Shown here: one piece after another, positions 1 through 8,512 of the stretch | Layout of the letters: every line of letters starts with the position of its first letter | Position numbering within the stretch: the first letter of the stretch is position 1 | Source: an uncultured Clostridia bacterium | Lineage (GTDB): Bacteria; Bacillota; Clostridia; Christensenellales; Borkfalkiaceae | Length of the DNA stretch: 45,444 bases | Direction: 5' to 3' | NCBI GenBank assembly: GCA_947630245.1 | Contig: CANRGR010000005.1 | Location: forward strand, 1-45,444 | Notes under the pieces: generated by a model | Databases searched by the model: none | Told to the model about the DNA's origin: nothing | The model's input: the letters and a program-made list of their open reading frames with translations, nothing else | Program-made: the position numbers and the translations under genes

Positions 1-1598
1 TACATGGGCAAGCCCAAATCCCGCTTGACTTCGGCAATATAAGCGGTATGAACTTTGAAGCCGTAAGTCTTTTCGATGTATTCCTGTATCATCTTATAGG
101 TAACTTTCTCTTTCGGCTTACGTTCCTCGGCGCGTTTTTCCACTTCTTTCAAGGAAATCTGTCCTTCTTCCTCTCCAAATTCAACCTTGACGCCGATATG
201 TCCGTCGGGTTTTTTGTGGGAAAGCACAACCAATGTCTCCGTCCACTTTGTTTGAGGAAACATGTCGAACGGTTTGACAAATTCGACCGTATATCCCGGC
301 GACACGGGTTCCGTTTTGACGAGTTCTCCCCTCTCGTTGGGGACGAGCGTCCCCGTAAGCAGTCCGAGATCGCGCGCGAGCGTGGAGGGATTGCAGCTGA
401 TCATGAGAATCTTCTTCACCCGCCGTTCGCACAAGACGTCTATCACGCTGCGTTCCACGCCCGCACGGGGCGGGTCCAGCACGACGGAGACGTCCCCGTC
501 GATGGATCCGAGCACCTTCGGGAGCTCCTGCGCAACGTCTCCGCAGATATTCCGCATTTTCATTTCGAGCCCGTTTCTGCGCCTGAGCGCGTCGGCGCAC
601 TCGGTCGCCTCGGGCACGATTTCGATTCCGATCGCCCGCTTGCACCGCTTGGCGAACATGGCGGTGAGCAGACCGCCGCCCGCATAGCAGTCCACAACGG
701 TCTCCTCCGTCCCGACAAAGGAGACGGCGTTCTCATAGAGCTTGGCGCGGACGCTCTCGTTGACCTGCAAAAAGGTGTTCGCGCCCGCCTCGTAGGCGAT
801 TCCGTTCTCCACGCCCTCGTAAATCCCCCTGCCGCGCAGCAGACGGAACTCGTCGCCGAACACGACGTTGTCCTTCCCGGGATGATAGTTGAGATAAAAA
901 CTGTATTCCGCGAAAATGTCGTTGAGCAGGAAGAGCAGATAGTCGATCCCCGGGATCTCGCGCACGGCGGAGACGAGGGTGACGATGTATTTTTTGCGGA
1001 TCTCCCGCACGACGATGTGACGGAGCTGTCCCTCGCCCGTCGATTCGTCGTAGCCGTCGAGCCCGCAGGTCTCCATGAATTTCCGGAGCGCGGCGATGAG
1101 CGGTTCCGACCAGTCGGGATGGATGGGACAGACGTCCGTGGGGACGATGCGGTGCGATCGCTCGGCGTAAAATCCGACGGCGTTCTCGCCGTTCACCCTG
1201 CCGATGGGAAGTTGAAGTTTATTGCGGTAGCCGTATTCCCTGTCGCTCTTTTCGCAGGCGCAGATCTTCGGTTCGAGCCCTGCGATCTTTTTGAGCGCGG
1301 TTTTGACGAGCCCCGTCTTGAATTTGAGCTGATCGCGATAGCGGATATGTTGCAGCTGGCATCCCCCGCAACGGAAAAAGACGGGACAGAGGGGGCGCAC
1401 CCGTTCTTCGGCGGGCGTCAGAAGCTCCTCCGTCTTACCGTAGGCGATGTTGTCCTTGCATTTGAGGATTTTGATCCGCGCCCGTTCCCCGGGCAGAAGA
1501 TAGGGCACGAAAACCGTGACGCCCTCCGCCGCGACGATTCCCTCGCCGTTCGTGCCGAGCGCGCTCACCGTTCCGATGATGATATCGTTCTTTTCCAT
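1..1598 (-). CDS. rlmD: 23S rRNA (uracil-5)-methyltransferase, RlmD/RumA-TrmA family, 3' end outside window
   Basis: SAM-dependent RNA m5U methyltransferase; 532 residues are visible and the frame is open to the window edge. The N-terminus is TRAM-like, followed by an iron-sulfur cysteine pattern CPVFFRCGGC (C-x5-C-x2-C) near residues 80-89. The Rossmann part carries DCYAGGGLLT, then VVLDPPRAG, and the catalytic cysteine lies in ISCNPSTLARD, the family signature. Beyond the usual C-terminus (about residue 470) an extra tail of at least 60 residues is charged and then resembles a small helical domain ending in VHTAYIAEVKR; my recollection is that clostridial family members often carry a similar tail. 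The start has a GGAGGTAG ribosome site that also contains the stop of the upstream gene, so it is the last visible gene of the trpS operon. Firmicutes often have several paralogues, so the exact target (U1939, U747 or tRNA U54) is uncertain. Confidence 0.9.
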   Translation of the reverse strand, partial: MEKNDIIIGTVSALGTNGEGIVAAEGVTVFVPYLLPGERARIKILKCKDNIAYGKTEELLTPAEERVRPLCPVFFRCGGCQLQHIRYRDQLKFKTGLVKTALKKIAGLEPKICACEKSDREYGYRNKLQLPIGRVNGENAVGFYAERSHRIVPTDVCPIHPDWSEPLIAALRKFMETCGLDGYDESTGEGQLRHIVVREIRKKYIVTLVSAVREIPGIDYLLFLLNDIFAEYSFYLNYHPGKDNVVFGDEFRLLRGRGIYEGVENGIAYEAGANTFLQVNESVRAKLYENAVSFVGTEETVVDCYAGGGLLTAMFAKRCKRAIGIEIVPEATECADALRRRNGLEMKMRNICGDVAQELPKVLGSIDGDVSVVLDPPRAGVERSVIDVLCERRVKKILMISCNPSTLARDLGLLTGTLVPNERGELVKTEPVSPGYTVEFVKPFDMFPQTKWTETLVVLSHKKPDGHIGVKVEFGEEEGQISLKEVEKRAEERKPKEKVTYKMIQEYIEKTYGFKVHTAYIAEVKRDLGLPM

Positions 1599-1601
1599 GC
1601 G

Positions 1602-2132
1602 CTACCTCCGGATACGGCGGATGACGGAATCCGCCGATCGCTGACAAAAGAAGATCATGATATCGTAAACGACAAAGAAAACCGAACCGCCGACGAAGAG
1701 GACGAGATAGAGATACTGCGTCACAATTTCGGGGAACGTCATTCCCGCAAACTCCGTGAGGAGATAGAAGGAGAGCCACATTGCAAAATCGAACCAGACA
1801 GTCTTTGCAAGCAGACAGAGCGCCTTGAACGGCGTCTTTTTCACATATTTTTTTTGCAGATAGTTGACGATGGGATGCAGTCCGAAAAAGACGGCGTACG
1901 GCACGATCCTGACCCCCCCGAGCGGGAGGGCGATGAGCCCCGCCGCAAGATAGCACAGCAGGCTCCCCCAAAGATAGTTCTTCGAAAGCGGAACCATGAG
2001 CGCAAACGCCGCGACGAGATAGCCCGTAGCGAGCAGAAACGGCGTGAGCGTTCCGAGCATCAGAAAACCGGCGGCAAACGCGCAGGCAATCGCGGACAGC
2101 GCGATCTCGAATGTCCTCGACGGCTTTTTCAT
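1602..2132 (-). CDS. Small multi-pass membrane protein, unknown function
   Basis: A 176-residue protein with about five hydrophobic segments: residues 8-30, 33-50, 55-80, a weaker one near 105-125, and 135-160. It has a basic N-terminus (MKKPSR) and a basic C-terminus (IRRIRR). The general look, short helices rich in Ala, Leu and Gly with a PLGG turn, recalls substrate-binding S components of ECF transporters, but I see no motif that proves it. It lies between the J-domain-like gene and the RNA methyltransferase; its stop codon is inside the ribosome site of the methyltransferase and its ATG is one base from the stop of the gene before it, so it is co-translated in the same operon. Function unknown. 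Confidence 0.75.
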   Translation of the reverse strand: MKKPSRTFEIALSAIACAFAAGFLMLGTLTPFLLATGYLVAAFALMVPLSKNYLWGSLLCYLAAGLIALPLGGVRIVPYAVFFGLHPIVNYLQKKYVKKTPFKALCLLAKTVWFDFAMWLSFYLLTEFAGMTFPEIVTQYLYLVLFVGGSVFFVVYDIMIFFCQRSADSVIRRIRR

Positions 2133-2133
2133 A

Positions 2134-2739
2134 TCAGCGGCAACTGCAACAGAGATTGAACAGGCAGTTCACACAGAGGAAGGTATAGCAAAAACTTGCG
2201 CACTGGGCGCACCAGTTCCCCCCCATCTGTTCGCCATTTTCGGCGGGGTTGGGATTGGTATTGGGCGCGCCGCCCGTCTGTTTGGTGTACTCGGCGCGGG
2301 AGCGCAGTTTTTCGTAGGCGTCGCGGTATTTCGCATTCCCGCCGTCGAGCTGCATGGCGATTTCGAGCTGTTTCTTGCTCTCGTTGATCCAATTCTTTTT
2401 ATAAAAGACGACCGATTGCAGATAATGCCATTCCGCACTGCGCTCGTTGAAGGAATCGAGCTTGGTCTGCGCGCCCGCAAGATCGCCCTTGCGGATGAGA
2501 TCGGCAACTTCCCCGAAGGCGTCCGTTCCGTCCGTCGTCTGCCGCGCCTCGCGGCGCGCGCGCATGATCTCCTCATAGGCGACGTCGAGCTTTTCGAGCA
2601 TGCGGGCGGCGGCGTTGCCCGCCTCGCCGTCCTGCCATCGCTCTTCGCCGTACTTCTCTTTGAGCGCGCGGTAGCTGCTTTCGATCTCCTCGTCGGTCGC
2701 GTCCTCGCTCACTTGCAACAGTTTGTAATATTCGTTCAT
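2134..2739 (-). CDS. J-domain-like protein lacking HPD, with Cys-rich C-terminus
   Basis: 201 residues. The N-terminal 65 residues read as a J-domain (MNEYYKLLQVSEDATDEEI, then a second long helix), but the HPD tripeptide needed to stimulate Hsp70 is absent: the loop reads KEKYGEERWQ. The middle (about 75-140) has a TPR-like helical pair, GDLAGAQTKLDSF and KKNWINESKKQLEIAMQLD. The last 27 residues hold nine cysteines, spaced as WCAQCASFC and then CVNC and CCSC. The start was chosen at the ATG with an AAGGAG site; a Met nine codons upstream lacks one. The downstream-encoded neighbour of 124 residues shares the TPR-like part and the Cys-rich end, so the two are paralogues. J-like proteins of this kind occur beside DUF5685 genes in Clostridia; the role is unknown, and metal or membrane attachment through the cysteines is a guess. 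Confidence 0.8.
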   Translation of the reverse strand: MNEYYKLLQVSEDATDEEIESSYRALKEKYGEERWQDGEAGNAAARMLEKLDVAYEEIMRARREARQTTDGTDAFGEVADLIRKGDLAGAQTKLDSFNERSAEWHYLQSVVFYKKNWINESKKQLEIAMQLDGGNAKYRDAYEKLRSRAEYTKQTGGAPNTNPNPAENGEQMGGNWCAQCASFCYTFLCVNCLFNLCCSCR

Positions 2740-2769
2740 AGTCTGAGACTCCTTATTTTTCGGCAATTC

Positions 2770-3144
2770 CTATCCCGAGAAAAACTCGCAGATTCCGCTC
2801 ACGCAGAGCTCGCACGAGCATTCGCAGCAACATTCCGCGGCGAGCGACTTCGCGTCCTCGCGGGCGGCGCTGTGTCCTTCCCGCGCTTTCCTGCCCTCCC
2901 GCGCCATTGCGCCGAGCTCTTCCGCCGCCTTGCGGTACTTCTCGTTTCCGGGATCTTTTTCCATCGCAAAGGAGAGCTGGGCTCCCGCCTCCGCATACCA
3001 TTTCTTTTTCAGATAGATCTGCGCCTGCGCATAGTTCCGTTCCGCGCTCTGTTCCTCAATGCCATCGAGCGCCGACTGCGCTCCGTCCTCGTCCCCTGCT
3101 TCGAGAAGCCCGTACACTTCCGCAAAGGGATCCCGCCCGTCCAC
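2770..3144 (-). CDS. Small TPR-like protein with Cys-rich C-terminus, paralogue of the J-domain-like protein
   Basis: 124 residues starting at GTG, three bases after the stop of the DUF5685 gene, with a GAGG ribosome site inside that gene. The helical pair GDEDGAQSALDGIEEQ and KKKWYAEAGAQLSFAMEKD matches the middle part of the J-domain-like neighbour, and GNEKYRKA matches GNAKYRDA there. The C-terminus CCCECSCELCVSGICEFF carries seven cysteines in eighteen residues. It is essentially the neighbour without its J-domain. The order DUF5685, this gene, J-domain-like gene is tightly packed, so the three products probably act together. No enzymatic motif is seen; function unknown. Confidence 0.75.
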   Translation of the reverse strand: MDGRDPFAEVYGLLEAGDEDGAQSALDGIEEQSAERNYAQAQIYLKKKWYAEAGAQLSFAMEKDPGNEKYRKAAEELGAMAREGRKAREGHSAAREDAKSLAAECCCECSCELCVSGICEFFSG

Positions 3145-3147
3145 GGC

Positions 3148-4014
3148 TCAGATCCTCACGGACATCTTCACGGGCGCGTCCCCGTTCATGACCCGCATCG
3201 TTTCGAGCGGGATTCCCCGGAGAAGCACGTTGTCCGTGAGATCGCGGTTGAAGAAAAACTTGACGCCCGAGAGCCCCTCGCGCAGGGAATAGAAGAGGGT
3301 ATCGAACAGGAACCCGACGTCGTCGCCGTGCTCCTTCATGAGCGTCTTTTTGTCGGCGCTGCCGTATGTCCTGACAAAGGGATTGAACCCGCCCTTTTTC
3401 TTGTCTTTATCGTAATCGTCGAGCGCGTCGATGAGATAGACCCACTTTCCGAGCGCGTAAAAGAGCTCGTCCGAACTCTCGCTCGCCTTTTCGCCGAGGA
3501 AATGGCGCGAGACGTCCCGCATCATGCGCGCCGTGGGGTCCGCCGCGCGGTCGGGAGAGGTCTCCTCCGCCCGTTCCGCCCGTTCCTGCTCCCGCATGAA
3601 CTCCTCGACGAGCGCCGTGAGCGCGGGATAGCGCTTTTTGGCGCGGCGGTATCCGCGCCCGAACCAGAGCCTGCGTCCCCGCTTTTTTTCGCCGTCCCGC
3701 TCGTCGTCCGACAGCTTGTGATAGACGAGCAACGTGTTGAATGCGCCGAGCTCCTCGGTGAGCCCGTCCACGCACGCGATGGGACGCTTGCGGATCGCAT
3801 GCTCGAAACAGTTTTGTCTCTCGATCTTGACGTCCGTTCCCGTCATGTTGTGCAGCAGCGCGGAGAGAAAGGTCATATCGTAGCTGAGCCCCATGCGCGC
3901 CATCTGCCCGCAGGACGCTCCGATGCTCTTACACAGCCCGCAGTACATCGCCTTGTAGAGGGAGAAGTCCTTGATGAAGAGATTGGGCATATCGTAGCGA
4001 ACGTAACCGAACAT
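3148..4014 (-). CDS. DUF5685 family protein
   Basis: 288 residues. The start MFGYVRYDMPNLFIKD followed by YKAMYCGLCKSIG is the hallmark I associate with DUF5685. A C-x2-C pair at residues 27-30, a distal Cys near position 69, and the conserved acidic stretch YLIDALDDYDKDKKKGGFNP fit the same family. It is mostly helical, with no signal peptide or membrane segment. The ATG overlaps the trpS stop (TGATG) and has a GGGGGA site, so it is translationally coupled to trpS; a TTG one codon upstream is possible but less likely. The family has no established function; its constant company of J-domain-like and Cys-rich genes suggests a shared complex. Confidence 0.85.
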   Translation of the reverse strand: MFGYVRYDMPNLFIKDFSLYKAMYCGLCKSIGASCGQMARMGLSYDMTFLSALLHNMTGTDVKIERQNCFEHAIRKRPIACVDGLTEELGAFNTLLVYHKLSDDERDGEKKRGRRLWFGRGYRRAKKRYPALTALVEEFMREQERAERAEETSPDRAADPTARMMRDVSRHFLGEKASESSDELFYALGKWVYLIDALDDYDKDKKKGGFNPFVRTYGSADKKTLMKEHGDDVGFLFDTLFYSLREGLSGVKFFFNRDLTDNVLLRGIPLETMRVMNGDAPVKMSVRI

Positions 4015-5012
4015 CAATCCCCCTGATAGAACCCGACTTTGCGGTAGACTTTGGAGAGCGTCTTTCTCGCCGCCTTGAAGGCGCGCTCCGCTCCCGCGGC
4101 GAGAATGCCCGAAAGATACGCCTTATCGGCGAGAATGCGCTTTTGTTCCGCCTGCACGGGCGCGAGCGCGTCCGCAACCGTCTCGCCGACGGCAAGTTTG
4201 AACTCGCCGTAGCCCTTTCCTTCGAACTCTCTCTCGGCGTCCCCGACGGAGACGCCGCGATAGGCGGAATAGATCGTCAAAAGATTGGAGATCCCCGGCT
4301 TGTCCTCGGAAAAACGGATCTCGGAGCCGCTGTCCGTGACCGCGCGCTTGAATTTGCGGATGATCGTGTCCCTGTCGTCCGTGAGATAGACGGAGGCGTT
4401 GGGATTCTCCGTCTCGGATTTGCTCATCTTTTTGGAGGGCTCTTGCAGGGACATGATCTTAGCGCCCTGTTTGACGATGAATGCCTCGGGCACACGGAAC
4501 GTCTCTCCGTAGCGGTTGTTGAAGCGGATTGCGATGTCCCGCGCGATCTCGACGTGCTGGGTCTGATCCTGCCCGACGGGGACGAGCTCCGCCTGATAGA
4601 GCAGAATATCCGCCGCCATGAGGACGGGATAGTCCATGAGCCCCATGTTGATATTCTCGGCATGCTTTGCGGACTTGTCCTTGAATTGGGTCATGCGCTC
4701 CATTTCGCCGACATAGGTGAGCGAATTGAGCACCCAGCAAAGTTCGGCGTGCTGGGGCACCTGCGACTGCACATAGAGCGTACACTGCTCGGGGTCAATG
4801 CCGCAGGCGATATACAGCGCGGCGAGTTCGAGCGTTCTGCGCCTCAGCTGTGCGGGATCCTGCCGCACCGTGATCGCGTGCATGTTCGCCATTGCAAAGA
4901 AACAGGTGAACTTGCTCTGCAATCCGATCCAATTCCGGATGGAGCCGATGTAATTCCCGATCGTCAGATTTCCGCTCGGCTGGATCGCCGAATACAAGAT
5001 TTTTTCTTCCAT
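4014..5012 (-). CDS. trpS: Tryptophanyl-tRNA synthetase
   Basis: Charges tRNA-Trp with tryptophan in the cytoplasm. 332 residues, the usual size for a bacterial TrpS. The class I signature near the N-terminus reads PSGNLTIGNYIG (residues 12-23; TIGN stands for HIGH), and the second motif KMSKS lies at 195-199. MDYPVLMAADILLYQ and VPVGQDQTQHVEIARDIA are typical TrpS substrate-pocket stretches. The open frame extends upstream, but the ATG at 5012 is preferred: it has a GGGGAG site and begins exactly where the family begins. A strong promoter (5064-5092) lies 52 bases upstream. The leader is too short for a T-box, so tryptophan-dependent T-box control is not expected here. First gene of a six-gene operon. 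Confidence 0.97.
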   Translation of the reverse strand: MEEKILYSAIQPSGNLTIGNYIGSIRNWIGLQSKFTCFFAMANMHAITVRQDPAQLRRRTLELAALYIACGIDPEQCTLYVQSQVPQHAELCWVLNSLTYVGEMERMTQFKDKSAKHAENINMGLMDYPVLMAADILLYQAELVPVGQDQTQHVEIARDIAIRFNNRYGETFRVPEAFIVKQGAKIMSLQEPSKKMSKSETENPNASVYLTDDRDTIIRKFKRAVTDSGSEIRFSEDKPGISNLLTIYSAYRGVSVGDAEREFEGKGYGEFKLAVGETVADALAPVQAEQKRILADKAYLSGILAAGAERAFKAARKTLSKVYRKVGFYQGD

Positions 5013-5063
5013 AGTCTCCCCGTTCTCTGCGTTTTTTTGCCGCAAATTACTCTTTTCGGATTC

Positions 5064-5092
5064 ATTATACCATATTCTTCCCGAAAATGCAA
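5064..5092 (-). promoter_or_regulatory. Sigma-A promoter of trpS operon
   Basis: On the minus strand: -35 TTGCAT, 17-base spacer, -10 TATAAT preceded by TGG, an extended -10. Placed 52 bases before the trpS ATG. The predicted leader is about 45 bases. Confidence 0.9.
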
Positions 5093-5127
5093 CGTCAGAC
5101 GGGATACCTTTGATGAAAATTTCGTGC

Positions 5128-5164
5128 AAAACGCCCCTTCTTCCGGGGAAAGAAAGGGCGTTTT
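5128..5164 (-). terminator. Rho-independent terminator after the large lipoprotein
   Basis: Stem AAAACGCCC / GGGCGTTTT around a loop with a small internal pairing. It starts three bases after the stop of the lipoprotein gene and ends in a T-run in that direction. It separates the lipoprotein from the trpS promoter. Confidence 0.8.
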
Positions 5165-5167
5165 CAT

Positions 5168-8100
5168 TCAGACGAGGCGGAAGGCTACGGCGGAGGGACA
5201 TTCCTCCGCGCTCTCCCCGTCGAGCAGGAAACAGCGCACCGCGCCGTCCTCCCCCTCCGTCACGAGGCAGCCGTCTCCCTCCCAAAGAACATCGAGAAGG
5301 AAGATTTTGTCCTCCGTGCGGTACTCCGCGCCGAAGGGTCCGGCGACGAGCTCGCCGCCCGCGCAGGAATAGGTCTGCTCAGCGCCGTCTCCGCGCTTGA
5401 CGCGGTAGAACGCTCCTTCCTTCCGCTCCCCGACCGTCACGGTCATCTCCCCGCCGCAGTCGACCAGGATCTCCCCGTCCGAGACGGAATAGGTTCCGCA
5501 CACATCCTCCTCGCCGCGCAGGAACGCGGTGCTTTTGTCCCGCCCGAGATAGAGTGCAGGCAGCGAGAAGAGCCCTTCGTAGCGGTCGAATACGAGCGGT
5601 TCGCTCCACGCGTCCCCAACCGCTTCGAAGCGGTACAGAACGGTGCCCGCCGTCAGCTCCGCGCCGCCCGCGCCCTCTTCTCCGAAGATCCAACGGATCG
5701 AGCCCGTGACAATCCCGTCCGCCGTGCGGTAGCTCGCCGAACCGAATCCGTCCGCTTCGAGCTCTCCCTTCGGCGTGAAAAAGACGCCGGAGATCCCCCG
5801 CGGAACGCAGGAGGCGTCCTCCGAGAACAGCAGGAATTCCGTCTCGGCGGTTCCGTCGAAGCAGACCGCCTTCCCCGCCGCGGGATCGTAGACATAGGTT
5901 CCGAAGAAGGTTTCGCCGTCCTTCTCCCATGCCGCGCCGCCCGCGCCGTCCAGAAAGAGACTCCCCGCGCCGTCGCGGAAGCGGTAGAGCCCGACTTCCC
6001 GCTTTGCGATCTGTTCCGCGGAACGGGCGCCGAAATCGAGACGGAAATAGAACGCGCCCGTCTGCGTGCCGAAACAGGGCGCGGAGACGCCGATCAGATC
6101 TTCCGCCGCATAGACGACCCCGATCTCCACGCTCTCCCCCGCGGTGCCGAAATAGACCCCTCCGCCGTAGCCGTCGAGAAGAAGGCAGGGACCGCAGAAG
6201 GTCTCGAATTCCCCGAAAAAGCGCTCGTCGCGCACGGAGTACGTCCCCTCTTCGAGGCGGAAGCGGAAACTTCCGACCGCCGAATTGCGCGCGGGCAGGA
6301 AAATCCAGCCGTCCTCCTCCCGCTCATAGTTTCCCGCGGCGAGGAATCCCCCGTCCGCGCGGTAGAGCTCCGCCCCGCCCGCGCCGTCGAGAAGGAGCGA
6401 ATATTCGCCCTCGTATACGCCCGCCTCGTCGCCGCAGAGATGAAACCGCCCGAAGAGCGGATCGAGCGCGAACTGCACCGTCTCCTCCCCCGACAGGGTC
6501 ACAAATCTGCCGCTCACCGTATACTTTCCGACGGTCTGCGTCTCGCCCGACGTGTAGACGGCGAGAAAACCGTATCCGTCAAGGGAAAGCGTCCCGTCCT
6601 CCGAGGCGAACGTACCCGCGAGCGCGGGATCGTAGACGAGGAAACAGTTCTCCGTTTCGAGGAGCCTGTCCCCGACCGTCCATTCGCGCGTTCCCGCGCG
6701 GAAGCGAATCCGCCGCCCTTCGCCGACAAACTGCCATTCGCCGCCGCCGAGCCCGAGATAGGAACCGGTATGTACCTCCCCCGCCTCCTTCAAGACCGCG
6801 CCGCCGAAGCCGTCGAGCGTGAGCGTCTGCGACGGGTCGACCTCGTCCCCGAGAAGGGAATAAGCAAGAAAGACGCCCTTCTCCTTCCCCTCGCGCAGGA
6901 AGGTCTCCCCGTTGAGAAGGAAGGGAAAACTCACCCCGTCCGCACAAAACCGATAGATTCCGACGTACTTCTCGCCGTCGTGCACATACTCGTACTCTCC
7001 CGTTTCCGCCTTGCCTTCGAGCTCGTAAATTGCGGTGCCCGCCGCAAAATCGAGGGTGAGCGTGCCGAACCGCGCGCCCGCGCCGTTCTCCGCGAGGCTG
7101 TATCCGAGATATTTGCCCGTGTCGTCCGGAAGATACCCGCCGAGCCCGTCGAGCCTGCCGCCGGCGCCGTTTTCGAGCGAGAACGTCTCCTGTTCGGGAT
7201 CGAACGTCCCCTCCCGCCGCGCGCCGTCCTCCCCGATGAGCACGGCGCGGCGTTTTTCTCCGCACTCCTCGACGACGAGCAGTCCGTCCCCCTTTGCCGA
7301 GGGATATTCCTTTGCCCACGAGGCATACAGGGTGACGTCCTCATCGCCGAGGACGAGATTCTTCCCGGGGGAAAGCGCGTCGTCGGCGGGTGCGTTTGCA
7401 GCGCGCGACCAGCCGAAGAAAACGTACCCCGCCGTGCGGTATGCGCTCTCCGAGAGGGTGACGCGCGCACCGTAGCGGCTCTTGATCTCGCTCATTCTGC
7501 CCGTCGCCCCGCCCTGCGGCGGATTGGGGTCGTAGGAGAGGGTGACTTCTTGCCTCGTAAAATAAAATCCGAGCGTATTTTCTCCCGCGCGGAGATAGCG
7601 GGACGCAGAATCGGACTTCCCGACGTCGAGCGTGAAGTGAGCGATCTCGGGAAGGGTGAACCCGACGGTCGTTCCCTCCCAATCGCTGCCCGAAACGCTG
7701 TACAGGTCGGACTTTTCGAACTCCTCAGGCTCGTCCGCGCATTGCAGATAGACGTTGAATTCATACCGCGCGCGGTATTTCGCCCCGAGCGTGAGATCGG
7801 AATCGGGCATGACGGCGCCCTCGGGAAGGAGCGTTCCCTCCGACGTCCAGCCGCCGAATTCCAACCCCCGTTTAGACGGTTCGATGCCTTCGAGGAAGGA
7901 TTTGAGCGGGGTGCCGGGACGGACGGAGAACTCCGTTTTCGGCAGCATGCCGCCGTCCGTATCGAGCGTGAGAATGGGATACTTCACAAATTTCGCATAG
8001 TACGTCGTGCTCGATTGGGGCATCGTTCCGGGCAGAATCTTCGGCTCTCCCGAGAAATCGCTGTCGAGATACCACCCTTCGAAGGCATAGCCCTCCTTTT

Positions 8101-8296
8101 CGGGATCGTCGGGCGGAAGAATGATGCCGCCCGCGTCCCCCTCGATCGCGTCGAGCGGGGTCCCGCCGTATGTTTCGAAGCGCAGCGTCACCTTGTCGCT
8201 GCAAGCCGCGGCGAGCATGACCGCGACGAGCAATGCGAGCGACATGGCAAAGACCGAGATCGCGACCGTCAAAAATGTCTTTCGGATAAGTTTCAT
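5168..8296 (-). CDS. Large lipoprotein with InlB-type repeats and LDGxGGA repeat modules
   Basis: 1042 residues. A signal peptide with lipobox LAAAC puts the lipidated Cys at residue 32, so the protein should be anchored on the outer face of the membrane. Residues about 36-320 hold InlB/Listeria-Bacteroides-type beta-grasp repeats, recognisable by GYAFEGWYLDSDFSG, LEFGGWTSEG and GYVFFGWSRA, with one aberrant module between the second and last. The rest is a series of about seven units with core LxLDGxGGAxY...G.Y (LTLDGFGGAVLKEAG, LLLDGAGGAELYRADG, LFLDGAGGAAWEKDG), spaced irregularly by 50-110 residues and predicted all-beta. The 1674-residue lipoprotein at 28761-33785 has the same order of modules, so they are paralogues. 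The start at the ATG with GGAGGAGGAG was chosen over an upstream Met that lacks a signal peptide. It appears monocistronic. Function unknown; adhesion or a structural surface role is a guess. Confidence 0.85.
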   Translation of the reverse strand: MKLIRKTFLTVAISVFAMSLALLVAVMLAAACSDKVTLRFETYGGTPLDAIEGDAGGIILPPDDPEKEGYAFEGWYLDSDFSGEPKILPGTMPQSSTTYYAKFVKYPILTLDTDGGMLPKTEFSVRPGTPLKSFLEGIEPSKRGLEFGGWTSEGTLLPEGAVMPDSDLTLGAKYRARYEFNVYLQCADEPEEFEKSDLYSVSGSDWEGTTVGFTLPEIAHFTLDVGKSDSASRYLRAGENTLGFYFTRQEVTLSYDPNPPQGGATGRMSEIKSRYGARVTLSESAYRTAGYVFFGWSRAANAPADDALSPGKNLVLGDEDVTLYASWAKEYPSAKGDGLLVVEECGEKRRAVLIGEDGARREGTFDPEQETFSLENGAGGRLDGLGGYLPDDTGKYLGYSLAENGAGARFGTLTLDFAAGTAIYELEGKAETGEYEYVHDGEKYVGIYRFCADGVSFPFLLNGETFLREGKEKGVFLAYSLLGDEVDPSQTLTLDGFGGAVLKEAGEVHTGSYLGLGGGEWQFVGEGRRIRFRAGTREWTVGDRLLETENCFLVYDPALAGTFASEDGTLSLDGYGFLAVYTSGETQTVGKYTVSGRFVTLSGEETVQFALDPLFGRFHLCGDEAGVYEGEYSLLLDGAGGAELYRADGGFLAAGNYEREEDGWIFLPARNSAVGSFRFRLEEGTYSVRDERFFGEFETFCGPCLLLDGYGGGVYFGTAGESVEIGVVYAAEDLIGVSAPCFGTQTGAFYFRLDFGARSAEQIAKREVGLYRFRDGAGSLFLDGAGGAAWEKDGETFFGTYVYDPAAGKAVCFDGTAETEFLLFSEDASCVPRGISGVFFTPKGELEADGFGSASYRTADGIVTGSIRWIFGEEGAGGAELTAGTVLYRFEAVGDAWSEPLVFDRYEGLFSLPALYLGRDKSTAFLRGEEDVCGTYSVSDGEILVDCGGEMTVTVGERKEGAFYRVKRGDGAEQTYSCAGGELVAGPFGAEYRTEDKIFLLDVLWEGDGCLVTEGEDGAVRCFLLDGESAEECPSAVAFRLV

Positions 8297-8456
8297 GATC
8301 TCCTCCTCCGCCCTCTTTCCGCGTGCCGCGGCCGGGGGCGGTAGAATTGATTTTATCATGTCCGCCGCGCAAAAATTCGGGTATCGTAGCGAAATAGCGC
8401 TTTCTTTATCCGTTTCCCTTCCGCCCCCGCCGCGCAGACTTTTTTCGGGAAACCCC

Positions 8457-8485
8457 TTGCATTTTCTGCGCAAACGCGCTATAAT
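8457..8485 (+). promoter_or_regulatory. Sigma-A promoter of fba
   Basis: -35 TTGCAT, 17-base spacer, -10 TATAAT, with the fba ATG 27 bases further on and a GGAGG site at 8502-8506. The 216-base divergent gap to the lipoprotein gene shows no comparably good promoter for the minus strand; TAAAAT near 8350-8360 has no clear -35. Confidence 0.9.
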
Positions 8486-8512
8486 TGGAAAAAACTCTTT
8501 CGGAGGGAAATT

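Noticed and set aside
48-2159. Long plus-strand open frame of 703 codons
   Set aside because: It is antisense to the RNA methyltransferase and membrane protein genes, whose motifs and ribosome sites are clear. The long frame comes from GC-rich codon use on the other strand.
2134-2739. Functional DnaJ co-chaperone
   Set aside because: The HPD tripeptide is missing, so it is described only as J-domain-like.
5012-5064. T-box leader for trpS
   Set aside because: Only about 45 bases separate the promoter from the ATG, too short for a T-box and without specifier or terminator structure.
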